Shown here in pieces: positions 10,824 through 24,990 of a DNA stretch of 64,000 bases. The notes beneath the pieces were generated by a model. It saw only the letters and a list, made by a program, of their open reading frames with translations, was not told the origin of the DNA and made no database searches. The stretch is from contig OY992835.1 of NCBI GenBank assembly GCA_963921425.1, positions 20,894,001-20,958,000 of the forward strand. Reading direction: 5' to 3'. Position 1 is the stretch's first letter, and each line of letters begins with the position of its first letter. A program made the position numbers and the translations under genes. Source of the stretch: Dryas octopetala. Lineage: Eukaryota > Streptophyta > Magnoliopsida > Rosales > Rosaceae.

Positions 10824-13800
10824 ATGCAATCCGACAGTGGCAAGTTGTTTATTGGCGGCATATCTTGGGACACAAATGAAGAGCGCCTGAAAGAGTATTT
10901 TAGTGTTTTTGGGGAGGTGGTAGAAGCAGTGATCATGAAGGATCGGACCACAGGCCGTGCTCGTGGTTTTGGTTTTGTAGTTTTTTCTGACCCAGCCGTT
11001 GCCGATAGAGTCATAATAGAGAAGCACAACATTGATGGAAGGATGGTAATCAAAATACTTTCTTTTGGATGAATGTAGTTTTATCCTTCAATTGCACTTT
11101 TATGTTCACTATGACCATGCATTATGCTTTTCTCTGTTAATCACTCCTTATGTCGAGGGAAGTTCATTTCCTTATAGGAATTACGGGTCTGAAATTGTAA
11201 TTGCAGGAATTCATTTAACTGTGTGGTTCTGTATCCATTCAAATTCAGCAAGAGTAAATCATGCTTCCCATTCTTTTATCTTTCGTCAGTGATCAGTTTT
11301 GTTAATGCATTACTTTATTCTTCTAAGCTGGTCATTTTATTTTTAGAGCTTGTATCATTTGATCTCTGTTTTCACCGTTACATTCTCTTTTCTCAGGTTG
11401 AGGCAAAAAAGGCTGTTCCCAGGGATGACCAGAACATTTTGAGTAGAAACAGTGGCAGCATCCAAGGTTCTCCAGGTCCAGGCCGCACAAGAAAGATTTT
11501 TGTTGGAGGTTTGGCATCCACTGTCACGGAGAGTGACTTCAAGAAGTACTTTGAACAGTTTGGGACAATCACAGATGTTGTGGTGATGTATGATCACAAC
11601 ACCCAGAGGCCGAGAGGCTTTGGATTCATCACTTATGATTCAGAGGAAGCAGTGGACAAGGTTTTACTAAAGACATTTCATGAACTAAATGGGAAGATGG
11701 TTGAGGTAAAGCGTGCAGTTCCTAAAGAGTTATCTCCTGGTCCCACTCGCAGCCCTCTAGGAGGATACAACTACGGTCTGAGTAGAGTCAATAGCTTCCT
11801 TAATGGCTACACTCAGGGGTATACTACAAATACAGGTGGAGGCTATGGACTTGGTAGATTCAGTCCAGTTACTGGTGGTCGAACTGGGTTTCCTCCATTT
11901 GGTTCTGGTTATGGAATGAATATGAATTTTGAACCAGGGTTGAGTCCAGGTTTTGGAGGAAGTGCAAATTTTAATAGTAATGTCAGCTATGGACGGGGAT
12001 TGAGCCCTTATTATATCAATAATTCAAATAGGTTTAGCAGTCCCATTGGGTATGATGGTGGTAATGGAGGAAACTCCTCCTTTTTCGGCTCGGTGACTCG
12101 GAATTTGTGGGGGAATGGGGGGCTTAATTATGGAACAAACTCCTCAAGTTCCAGTGCTTACATGGGATCAGGAAGTGGGAGCATTGGAGGAAATACATTT
12201 GGCAATACTGGAGTTAATTGGCGTTCTTCAGCAATTTCAGCTCAGGGTGGAGGAAATAATGTTTCTAACAATAGTGGGAGTCTTGGTTATGGAGCTGGCG
12301 ATAACAGTTACGGTTTGGGAACTGGAGGATATGGAAGAAACAGTGTCACAAGTTTGGCCCCTACATCTTCATTTGCTGCATCAAATGGTGGTTTTGATGG
12401 GGCCTTCGCTGACTTTTACAGTAGTGGTTCAGTTTATGGAGATCCCACTTGGCGATCATCAAATTCTGAGCGAGATGGGTCTGGTCCTTTTGGTTACGGG
12501 CTTGGCGGTGCAGCTTCTGATGTTTCAGCTAAAAGTTCTCCGGGTTATGTTGGTGGTTATAGTGTTAATAAGAGACAGTCAAATACAGGTAAGAGACAGT
12601 TAACTAATATCTTATGCAACTTCTGTTTTTCATTTTTTGCAATTTTCTCTTTGTTGAAAGATAGGGAACTGTATTTAAATAAATCTTATGGCTGTCCATA
12701 CAAAACCTCCAAACTTCTGGAATGCAGTGGAAACATATTTTGTGCAGAGACACTACCTACATAATCTGGATCCATTTTCTATTGGTAAACATAATCTCAC
12801 CCTGAACTTGCGTGGCCTTTTGCCTCTGCATGGCTACCATAATCATCATCTAACTTGAAATGTTGCTCAAAGCAGTAATTCAAGAACTCTATTTTTTCCT
12901 CTAGCTGATGATCCATGGAGTTGGCTACTGTAGTATTGGATCTTAAATTTTTTTAAATATACAATCCTAGAGAAGAGTTATGCCCTAGTGCTTAGGTTTT
13001 TTGTGTTATGTTCCTTGTTAACTTTAACATTATGAATTATGAAAAGCTATAGTTAAGCTCGTGGTTGTGCATCATATCCAATTGAATTGTGTGATTGGGT
13101 CTAGTTAGTAGTTCAATGGATTGAGTGAAGCATGATATTGCTTATCTGAAGGTTGTACTCATAAAAAATATATATATATATATATATAAATTTCTTTCTT
13201 ATAAACTTGCTTATCTTGCCTGATCGTGTCTAATTTGTTTTTGTTTTGTTTTGTTTTTTTTTTTTATAAAAAACTTATAAAATTGCTACCTTTCACTCTA
13301 TTGTGCAATCCTAATCCCTTAATGGTTGACAGTCGACGCATCAAGTAGATTCCTCTTGTTGTTAGGAGTTTTTGACTTTGTCTCTGCAGAGATCCAGCAT
13401 ATGCTTTCCACAAAATAAAGTTGCTTTCTTCTTCTCCGTTCTATACAATCATTACCTAGTGAAAGTGTCTGTGATGCTCATAATTTCAGCCCAAAGGCAG
13501 TGTATTATCAAATATAAGTTTGCTTTTCTACATTTATACACACAATAAGTATACTCAATGGTGCATTGAAGTGAGTATACTCTTTAATGTGATGCTCCAT
13601 GATTTATCTCTATAATTTGTGTTCATTTAATTCAATTAAGGAAGAAACTGAGAGAACTCTAGAAATCTAAAGAATTCTAAAATGAATATTGTTGAATATG
13701 CACATATGAATTCAGCTTAGCTTATGGCTAAAATGTGTCCGTCTCTCCTTCTCTCTTTGCCTGTGTGTGTTTACTTACATAGTGACAATATTTGTTAAAT

Positions 13801-14653
13801 ATATGTATGTATGGATACCATATTGCAACTATTGCCCCTGTATTCAACCTTTTCATAAACTCTTGCTAAGCTCTTTCATAGTCTGTTAGTTTAAAGTAAT
13901 ACAAATCACTAGTTGGGGCCCTAAAGTGGAGAAGGAAGGTATAGTTGGGATAAAAAGTATGGTTTTCTGTCCCATGGATACATATTCTAGTGCTGCAACT
14001 TGGAGTGTGTATCAAAGATAATTAACAACAAATGAAATAGAGGGATAGAGAATTTAGTCAATCATTGAGGTCTCATTTGGTGATCCTTATGGTCTAATTT
14101 GAGGTCAGATTTGTTATGCAGTCTTCCCATTATTGAATATATCACAGTTTAGACTATTGCAGCTGCATATTTCTTGTTTAATGGAATGCTGCAACATTTT
14201 TAAAAGGGGAAGCATTGTGCTGTTAGCATAAGCTCTCAGATGAGATACAGATTCTAGTTTTAGTGAAATTTTGTATTATTTAGGATTCATCTGCAGCCAA
14301 AGTACTATTTAGGATTCATCTGAAATTCAAAGTTTTACTCAATAAGGCTGTACCCATGAGTTGGCTAGTGGCAACACATCTTTGTGTTTGGTGTCAAAGA
14401 GCAAAATATTTATATTTTCTTGGCTTAAATATTCCTGGAAGTCATTACCATGAATATACTCCTAAAATGAAGCTGTTGGTAATACTATATACAGCTTTAT
14501 TCTATATTGTATTGTCAGATAGATGATAACTTGTGGAAATTGGAATCTTTCATTATATATGACTGAATACATGTTTCTTATGGATTAATTATCAATATAT
14601 AAGCTGATACTTAAAAGCTCCTTTCCTACTTTCTTTCAGGAATCGCTGCATAG
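10824..14653 (+). CDS. Two-RRM glycine-rich hnRNP-like RNA-binding protein, copy 1
   Basis: Nuclear RNA-binding protein of the plant hnRNP1/Musashi-like (RBGD) family. Exons are 10824-11045, 11397-12588 and 14640-14653, totalling 1428 nt and 475 residues. RRM1 (residues about 6-80) shows KLFIGGISW and RARGFGFVVF; RRM2 (about 107-185) shows KIFVGGLAS and RPRGFGFITY. A Gly/Ser/Asn/Tyr-rich tail follows, ending in SPGYVGGYSVNKRQSN and GIAA. The last exon supplies only five codons after a 2.05-kb intron, but the same short exon is kept in the paralogue, so it is real. A leader intron (about 10492-10818) ends six bases before the ATG. The start follows from the conserved MQSDSGKLFIGG opening. Such proteins act in mRNA processing and stress responses. 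The low-complexity tail suggests condensate-forming behaviour, which is inference. Confidence 0.93.
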
Positions 14654-16206
14654 GATCATCATTTCTGATATTACGACAATGTAGGTCAAGATAATCTGGT
14701 GAAGCAGGTGAATTGTGAATTTTGCACACCACCCTCATTTATATATCTCAGTAAAAGAAAGTTGGTTAGTAAGAGCTAACTGGAGTGCCCGTTTTGAAGA
14801 ATTAAAGTTAGAGATAGAAGTTAAAATGGATTTTGTGTTAATGCTTGATTTTTGAGGTACCATTTTAGGTTTTTTTGTTTTGATCTTTGAGTGAGATGTA
14901 AAATCAGATTGCGGGATATAGTAAGAAGTGTATCATGCATCTCCGGGGAGGCAGCGATACCCAAAAGGAAAAAAAACAAAAAAAAAAACAAAAAAAGATA
15001 GACTGATATATATTTTTTCCTTAGAGTTTTATCAGTAACATCTCTGGCAAAGTTGTGGATTCTGGTCAGGGAATGCTTTTTTTATTCTTTTGTCCCATCT
15101 GTCTGGTTTGTTTATCTTTTTTGTACCTGAGATCACTGTTGATTTATTAGTGTGAAACGTTTAAGGGTTACCCATCTAGGGACCCCAATAAGTAATCGCA
15201 TATTCTGATTCTTAGTCTTTGAGGATTCTTTATGCAACAATTTTGAACTTTTTTCTAGTTTCTATTTTCATTTCTTTGGTGAAATGGAGTGCTTGGTGGG
15301 AAAGCCTTTTCCTTGCACAGAATGAGAGCTGGCAAACGTAATATATTTTGATTATATTAGGAACATAGTAGGAACAACAATTCCAAGGTCATGCTCGCAC
15401 ACACACGCCCATAAGAGAAAGACTCAATTAGTACTCACATCTCTATTCCAAAGACAATGTCTTTTGGTCTTTCTTTTTTTATTTGGACAATGTCTTTTCG
15501 TCTTTCAAATGTTGAAATTTGCTTAAGATTAAGCTTGCTGCAAAACAACCGCCAACTCACCCCCATAATAGTTTTCCTTAGTGAACAATGCTATCATGAG
15601 TTTCTTGGTATGGACACAAATGTTGTTGATTAAAGAATGTCCATCATGAGTTTCAAATCCTGTCTACCATCCATTTCTCAAGGATTAAAAGTTAGGGCAA
15701 CTTGTTTGGGGAGTAGAAAAGTCCCTTTCTTTTCACCAAGGAATGTCAAAGTGGCTTTGTGACCAGGCAAATTAAGAGCATATGTTGAAGTAGCGTGAAT
15801 GCATTATAAACCAAAGCTATTATTTAACTTTAAAAAACTGTTGTAGAAAAGAACACAGAAAAATCTCATTGTATGATAGGGGACCCTTAAAGAGAGACCA
15901 ACATTCCTGCTACTCTCATGCTCCTTTCTGCTTTCTATCATCGTTCTTTGATGTATCCGATGGGAAATTCAAAGAGCCAAAGTGGAGGGAGAGACTCGAA
16001 TTTGACAGCCGAAAAGTTCAAAAGGAAAAAGAAAAGGATGGCAATTGCCACCTTTCTAAGACTTCATATCCTTTAGTGGTTGGAGTAAATAATTTCTAGG
16101 TGCAAATTCTATACAAGCAAACACATAAAATTCATGATATAAAATTGATGGTCAGCAACAATGCAGTATAGCCTATGAACTAGAAAAGTTTTATCACACC
16201 CAACTG
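14654..16206. other. 3' UTR and intergenic DNA
   Basis: The first 500-600 bp are conserved with the paralogue's 3' flank and contain the likely 3' UTR, including the CATCTCCGG...GGC(G/A)GCGATACCCAAAAG stretch. Beyond about 15230 the match ends and nothing resembling a gene is seen. The short frame at 15869-16099 has no recognisable motif. Confidence 0.6.
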
Positions 16207-16545
16207 CTATTTGAAAGTGATATTAGAAGTAGGGTGCATAACTTCAATCATAGAACACTTAACCTATAATACTTATGATAAGAGTTCCGACTTTGGTCTC
16301 CCCCTCTCTTTAGGGTGTACTATTTGAAAGTGATATTAGAAACGGGCTCATAACTCCAATGATAAAACACATACCCTCAATTAATACTTCTGATAAGAGT
16401 TCGACTATGGTCTCTCTCTCCCTTTTGAGTGTGCTATTTGAAAGTGATATTAAAAACGAGGCTCATAACTCCAATGATAAAACGTTGGCTCTCTAATACC
16501 TATAATAAGAGTTTGACTCTAGTATCTCCCTCTTTTCAGATTGCG
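16207..16545. repeat. Tandem repeat, three units of about 113 bp
   Basis: Three successive units begin at about 16208, 16321 and 16434 with TATTTGAAAGTGATATTA. Each continues with CTCATAACTCCAATGATAAAAC and ends with AAGAGTTCGACT followed by a CT-rich tail. The units differ by point changes and small indels. Nothing suggests coding. Confidence 0.85.
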
Positions 16546-16813
16546 AACCTTCGTTTTGGTCAGAGTGGTGAACTTTCTTTGAACATTTAACTTATTGATT
16601 TGGTTGCTTTCGAGATGACTGCATATTCAAATTCTGGTGGCAACTATCTACACGTAGCTGACATTAATCTTAGGTCCAAGTTGAATCACTTTGATATATT
16701 TCAAAGTTTTAGCAAGTAGTTTCCAAAGCTTGTTCACTGAGATTGTTGGCATTACCAAACCCACAAGAAAGAAAATTATATATATATATAAGTGTTGAAA
16801 AACTTCCTAACAA

Positions 16814-16894
16814 GTCAAGATGGCCGAGTTGGTCTAAGGCGCCAGTTTCAGGTACTGGTCCGAAAGGGCATGGGTTCGAATCCCATTCTTGACA
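16814..16894 (+). tRNA. tRNA-Leu (anticodon CAG)
   Basis: A complete cloverleaf can be drawn: acceptor GTCAAGA pairing with TCTTGAC, D arm GCCGAG...AAGGC, anticodon stem CCAGT/ACTGG with loop TTCAGGT (anticodon CAG, reading CUG), a long class II variable arm as leucine tRNAs have, and the T arm with GGTTCGAATCC. The discriminator base is A and there is no intron. Upstream CAA and a downstream run of six T suit RNA polymerase III initiation and termination. It is a nuclear, cytosolic-type tRNA gene. Confidence 0.95.
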
Positions 16895-17369
16895 TGAGTA
16901 TTTTTTCCTTGAATTTAAAATTCTTTTTGAGTGAAAGTGGTACTGGTATATAGACAACATGGTGCTCATCATAAGCAAAGCCAAACATTCAGGCAAATAA
17001 GAAAGCAGAAGTATTCATGATCATTAACAAAAAAAGAAAACTAAAAGCACATCATCTTTGTTTATGATCAAATGCCCTACACAATTGTAAGAAACATCTA
17101 AACCAAAATTTGGGTCTTCTTTAGACAAAGCACAAAGCATGTTGTCTTCAACATGTAGTAATTAGCTAGCTATAATTATGATCCATGAATTGCATGTGAC
17201 ATCAAAACATCACTAATTAAACACAATGGTTCGACCCACCCCCCCACCCCTCCCCTTTTTTATCTAAGATTCGACTATTTTAATGTAACAAAAAAAGAAA
17301 TTTTCCTTGCATATTAATCAAACACAAAAAACAATGAAAGCCTATTGAGAAGCATTTCATTCAATCCAT
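16895..17369. other. Intergenic sequence
   Basis: AT-rich spacer between the tRNA and the 3' end of the b561 gene. The portion nearest 17369 is likely the 3' UTR of that gene. No other feature is seen. Confidence 0.5.
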
Positions 17370-18602
17370 CTAATTTTGTGTAATATTGTACTCTCTACTG
17401 TGGATTCCACTGCCTTTATCAGACCCCCCAATGAGACCTTCCCTCCTCAGCTTCTCCTCCTTGGACTTTCTACAAAACACCACCCATGAATTCACCTCCA
17501 AAGCTATACAAACACCAATCAGAGTAGAGAGGCCCAAACAGTAGACCAACTTAGCATAAGACCTGCCTGCTCCCATTACCTCAAAACCCTGGAAAACATT
17601 CACAACACCCAGCACCACACAAGCATACCCAACAAAATGATGGTACGATTTCCAGTACCTCCTGAACTTGTTTGTAGTCTTGGGCCTGAACAACAGGGCC
17701 AGTGTCTGAAGCCCACCCAAGCAAAACGCCGCGAACCCGAGCTTCCGGTGCAGCCCATATTGGACCCCGGGTGACAGGTCCCCAAGCCTGATCCCAATAG
17801 CAAAGCCCACCGTCCCTAAGAAAAAAGCAAGCAGCTGGGTCGCCGCATGGACGTAGAACCATGTGGGGCCCAGCGTTTGTATGTGCCTGAGGTAGCGTGC
17901 TGTCACGGCTCCGATGGGCAGCATAATGCCCCAGGACACAGCATTTATGATGCCATGTACTGTTCTTAGTGTCCCAATGTTGGTGTGTTGCGTGGCGGCA
18001 CTGGAGCCTGACATGACATCAAAGCTTGTTATGGAGGAGAGGTCGTTGGAGGTCGTTGGGTGGATGGTTGGTGAGTAGCCTTGGACGTACAGCCCGCGGT
18101 TCCACACGTGGTGGAGCTTTGTCTTGTTTGGCTCAAGTTTCAATGTTGCATAGATTTCAATGGCGGCGCCGCCGTGGACGGTGGCCATTTTGCCGCCGTA
18201 GAGGGTGGCGGAGGAAGAGAGTAGGCGGATGTCGAGGGGGCGGGAGAGGAGGGGGCTACGTTGGAGTTTGACGGTCGGGTCTATGATGTAGGGTAGTAGG
18301 ACTATTTGGCCCGAACTTGGGTCCGGGAAGGCGATTAAGGCACGAGTCCCGGTCATTTCTGGGGAGGTCGGGTTGATGCCCCACCCGACCCACCCGGAAG
18401 GGGATATGAAAGTGCCAAAGAAAACAAGGTCTAGGGTGGCATTGTGGGAGTGGAAGGTCCATGCTATGGAGGCTTGTTGGGTGGGGAGTGTGATGCATTT
18501 TTGGAAGGTTTTTGTGGGTGTGGTGGTGGTGCAATGGGCTGAAAATGTAACATGAGGTAGAGAAAAGAGAGTGAGGAAGGAGAAGAAGAAAATGAAGAGC
18601 AT
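17370..18602 (-). CDS. Cytochrome b561 and DOMON domain-containing protein
   Basis: Membrane electron-transfer protein of about 410 residues in one exon. A signal peptide (MLFIFFFSFLTLFSLPHVTFSA) leads into an extracellular DOMON domain that includes IAWTFH, GWVGWGINPTS, EMTGTRALIAF and LHHVWNRG. A five- to six-helix b561 core follows, with the four expected haem histidines in TVHGIINAVSWG, WFYVHAATQ, GLHRKLG and YWKSYHHFVGY. The tail is cytosolic and charged. Members pass electrons, probably from ascorbate, across the plasma membrane. An in-frame ATG at 18689 would add 29 residues, but 18602 places the signal peptide at the start and is preferred. The gene is head to head with the N-acetyltransferase gene. 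Confidence 0.92.
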   Translation of the reverse strand: MLFIFFFSFLTLFSLPHVTFSAHCTTTTPTKTFQKCITLPTQQASIAWTFHSHNATLDLVFFGTFISPSGWVGWGINPTSPEMTGTRALIAFPDPSSGQIVLLPYIIDPTVKLQRSPLLSRPLDIRLLSSSATLYGGKMATVHGGAAIEIYATLKLEPNKTKLHHVWNRGLYVQGYSPTIHPTTSNDLSSITSFDVMSGSSAATQHTNIGTLRTVHGIINAVSWGIMLPIGAVTARYLRHIQTLGPTWFYVHAATQLLAFFLGTVGFAIGIRLGDLSPGVQYGLHRKLGFAAFCLGGLQTLALLFRPKTTNKFRRYWKSYHHFVGYACVVLGVVNVFQGFEVMGAGRSYAKLVYCLGLSTLIGVCIALEVNSWVVFCRKSKEEKLRREGLIGGSDKGSGIHSREYNITQN

Positions 18603-21392
<2,790 letters not shown>

Positions 21393-21816
21393 CCGTCAAG
21401 CACTTATTTATTCATGCTATTTTTCTACATCAGAATCAACATCAACTCTTGTGTTAGTGCTTTGTATGCCAAAAGGCTTTGAGGTTTTCTAGACTGTACC
21501 ATATGATGGAAGTATTAATCTTGCTAAACAGGGCTGCACAAAAATGTTAGAGCTATGAATAACATTTATCTCATATTGAAGATCATTCAGAATTGTTATT
21601 TTCCTATCCATTTTCACACTTTGTTTATTTACTTATTTCTTTTCCCCCTGCTGGCTTGTTTAATAAACTATTTGCTATAGTTATTTTTAACATTATCCGG
21701 AGAATCTAGTAGACTCTATTATGCATTGGAAAACCTTTCTGTGATCAACAACATAATACTGGGAAAAGAAGAAGAAAAACCAAATAAAGCACAGTAGTTC
21801 ACAAATCTTTTTGTTC

Positions 21817-22383
21817 CTATCTCGTCAGAAGATCAATTGTTCCCACTGATTGAATATTTGGCCCTGAAGTTGGGTGAGTCTGAGGGATGCTGTTTGAAAC
21901 TGAATTCCCAGATTGCCAGATATGATTGACTGAAGTGCCATTATCTAATGGGCCCAGAACAGCAAAGATGGTAATCTCGCCATTGGTATATTCTGCAGAG
22001 GTGTTCGAAACTTGAAAGCTAAGAGCTCTTGGCTGCATTGAAGGGTTGTAACTGGTTATAGGTGTTGTATAAATGGCCATACTCCCATTAGAATTTCGAA
22101 GAGCAACAATGGCCTGTGATCCAACCATGCCTGTCCCAGTTGGATTGATAGCCCATGCAATCCATCCTGTAGAAGCTTGAGTAGCTCTGTAAGCAATTTG
22201 GATGCTTCTGGTTGATGGAATGTAGTTCCAGTGGAGGTGGGCTTGTAGTGCCGGAAGGTCACTGCAGGAACTGAAGATTCTGTTGGTTGAAAAGGTGTAA
22301 TCGGAGCAGGTTTTAGCAGAGGAAGTGAGTGCTAGAGGGAGGAAAATGCAAATTAGCAAAAAGGGTCTCGAGGTTAACTCCAT
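21817..22383 (-). CDS. Short DOMON-only protein (AIR12-like), 3' truncated or minimal form
   Basis: The 188-residue frame has a signal peptide (MELTSRPFLLICIFLPLALTSSA), then a DOMON domain with CSDYTFSTNRIFSSC, LHWNYIPS, GWIAWAINPTGTGMVGSQAI, SFQVSNTSAEYTNGEITIFA and VNHIWQSG. These are hallmarks of AIR12 and b561-DOMON proteins. It stops at SVGTIDLLTR. The usual AIR12 continues to a GPI-anchor signal and b561-DOMON relatives continue into haem-binding helices; neither is present before the stop or visible just downstream. It would be a soluble secreted haem-binding domain if expressed. It is tail to tail with the N-acetyltransferase gene and 3.2 kb from its longer relative. Confidence 0.75.
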   Translation of the reverse strand: MELTSRPFLLICIFLPLALTSSAKTCSDYTFSTNRIFSSCSDLPALQAHLHWNYIPSTRSIQIAYRATQASTGWIAWAINPTGTGMVGSQAIVALRNSNGSMAIYTTPITSYNPSMQPRALSFQVSNTSAEYTNGEITIFAVLGPLDNGTSVNHIWQSGNSVSNSIPQTHPTSGPNIQSVGTIDLLTR

Positions 22384-23989
22384 GGATTATTGGAAATTAA
22401 TGAAGGGCTTCTTCCTAAGACTTATTGGGGGCTAATGATTTCTGATTGTGAGTGGGTAAAGGACTTGATTCAGGCTCAACTTTGATGGACCTCTTATAAT
22501 AAGAGTAGCTTGTGTCATTGAAATGTATAGGCTGGAGTCAAGAGTAGTTCACTGGTTTAATCTGCCTTTTTATGACAGGTGGGAAAAATACAGTACTCTC
22601 AGTGAGAGTTCTCTTTGTTTTTGCATGGAAGTCTCTTTTTTCCTATTATGTATAACAGGAACACCTTCTTTTCCAACCTAACACTAATTCAACCAGGAAG
22701 CATCAAGCATGGTCTAGAGAGTGTGTGGTGTTTCTTGTTTGATAAACCAACAATGACAGTAGCGGGAACCTTGCCTGAATTACTCATCTGATCTGATTGA
22801 AACCAAATGATACGTATAAACTGCAAGTATGAAGATGATTGGTGATTAGAATGAAGGGGGGAGACAACACAAGGCATTCATTCCTCAATTTCCTCTTTGA
22901 ACTCCAGAACTACTGTGTGTGTCAGTGTGTGTGTGCGCGGGCGCGCTGTTTGACTAAGACTGTGTGTCTGTCTTAGTCCTGGAGACCAACCATATCCATA
23001 TGTTATGTAATCCACCAACCGAAAATTACCTGAAGAAATTTTTCTATGTGATGATGACATGTGACTTATCTCATATATAGGTTTTGGATTCTTTATTATA
23101 TTTGTTTTTCTTTGTTTCAATTATAGGCTTATAGCTATGTATTACAAATCTTATGTGTTATGAATTCATAGACATGACTCCACACACACTAATAAGTATT
23201 ATGAAAAATTTCCTCTTTTACTTATATGCTCTCTTAGATTTATAATCTGCAATTTAGATTAGAAAAAAAAAAAAAAGTTAAGAATTTGGAACCTGTCATA
23301 ACATGCCTGTGAATTTCATCATATAAGTGTTTCCTACATTCATATTGTGAAATAAGAATTACTCGTATATCTCATTAATTTATTATTTATATATATATGT
23401 ATATGTGTGATATTGCTAAAAGGTTGTCAAAACTAAAAAGGCAAAGAGTCGAAGACATAATTATATTCACAGGGCCAAAGGGTAGTGTAGTCAACTAAAT
23501 GTAAGAAAAGTGAAGTTACTATGTGAGAAAATAGCTGGAGCTTGGAGCTTGGAGCTTGGAGCTTGGTAGGGATGGAGTGAGATGGAGTGAAAAGGCTAAA
23601 GTCCCTTTCGTGGGGAGCACGAAGAAAAGATGCTGATTGTTAATCATATCCCATATATCCTCCAAAAATTACCAAATTTTTATTGGCCTTTCCATTTCAA
23701 GACCCTTCTTATAAGTTATAATAAGTTTTTATTGAAAGTGACCGTTAAAATGCCTTGCTGTTTTTAAAAGCGAAAAGAAGGTTTCTTTTTCTTTTCCAAA
23801 TTCAGTTGGTGAGATTTGAAATTATCAATTATGAGTACAAGTATTTAAGTTAACAACTTAACATTCAAGTTTGATTAGAAAAAGAAGAAGTAATAATACC
23901 TTAATTTACAAGGGTAAAATAAGTATGAAGTTTATATTTAAATGGGTGAAAATTGAGATGAAGATTGGGCAAATATCTTAAATTCTTAA

Positions 23990-24990
23990 TACTACACTAT
24001 ATTAAAGTATTGTAGTCAACCTAGCATCTGACCTCCACGTCAAGGCCTACTTCGATTACCACGTCACTCTCCTTCTACCCTGTACACTAAAACAAGGACA
24101 CCAAGCATAAAAGGGGCATTGATGTAGTACTAGCCAAAGGCTTAAGTCAATAATCACACATTTTCATTCTATAGAGTTAGGGTTGCATATCTTACCTGGG
24201 GCCTAGCGTGCTCAATCTATAGTAATTATGGCCAAGGGTCTCATAGTCCTTGTCTAATTAGGGTTCCTGATAACTTATCGCCTAAGTCCTAGCTTCGGAT
24301 AGGCTGCGACTCTTTGTCCAAGTAGAGCACACCTCCTCCTAGGCTAATTCTGACACAAGCTAGGCCTTATAGCCGAGAAGCTCATTCACTCCACCCTAGT
24401 TGCCTACGAACCTCACCACCAAGGACCCATGGGTACACAAGTGCAATCCTGAGCCGACACCAATACCGGGCCATCTCCAAAATGCCTCCCTCCCTAGTGC
24501 GTCCTCTGGGTGTAGGCCTCAGAGACTCCCCTATAACAAAGTCCTAAGCCTAAATCATTGGAGCTTGGGCCTTCCCTTAGTGCTAAGCTAATGGTAGCTT
24601 AGCCTTGCACATTCAGTGCACCAAGGCCCACTCAGGCCTCACACCTTCATGATATCGATCGCTCGTATCTATCAGTATCAACTCATGGTCCATCACAGAC
24701 TACCATCCGTGTCTAAGCCAAGGCTAGTCTAGTCTTGCTTCCTAGGTCACCAAGCCTTACCGACCTTAGCCCACTAGTCACAAAGCTCGTCGTTGGGCCT
24801 TGGTTCTTTGGGTCTCGAGCCCATCCTTGGGCCTCGCCTCATCCACTAGACATTTCGAGCCTATGGACACGTTTATAGTCTCTTGAGCTTTTTTCTTAGC
24901 ATGTCTAGACAAACAACTATCCAAAAATTACTCAAGCCTCGTTGTTTCTATTTCTACGACACATAATTCTGCTCGATCAATATGGGTATT
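23990..24990. other. GC-richer, non-coding insert in copy B; possible solo LTR
   Basis: This 1-kb stretch is visibly richer in C and G (many GGCCTAGG-, CCTAGG- and AAGCC-like words) than the AT-rich DNA on either side. It has no counterpart in the paralogous block. A candidate LTR would start TGTAGTCAACC near 24011 and end TATTAACA near 24995, with a TATA-like AAAAGGGG area near 24105, but I could not find a convincing 5-bp target duplication. It holds no protein-like frame. Confidence 0.35.

Larger units (their letters stand above)
7070..15230. repeat. Segmental duplication, copy A (RNA-binding protein gene 1)
   Basis: This block matches 22866-31950 in order and strand. Shared landmarks are ACACAAGGCAT near 7080, AGTCCCTTTCGTGGGGA near 7540, CTACAAACTTTCTAGCAAAC near 8837, the promoter and long leader, all exons, and the 3' flank to CGCATATTCTGATTCTTA near 15200. 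Coding parts are nearly identical, while flanks have many indels. Copy A alone carries the Harbinger-like MITE at 8884-9586. Confidence 0.85.

Noticed and set aside
10628-11053. Antisense frames across RNA-binding exon 1 (also 27223-27562, 11332-11597 and 27752-27937)
   Set aside because: They are shadows of conserved RRM exons on the other strand and lack protein-like motifs.
12115-12603. Second frame over the glycine-rich tail (also 28601-29029)
   Set aside because: Low-complexity coding sequence leaves alternative frames open; the RRM frame and splice sites fix the real one.
16207-16545. Possible CRISPR-like array
   Set aside because: Whole units are repeated with no distinct spacers, and this is plant nuclear DNA.
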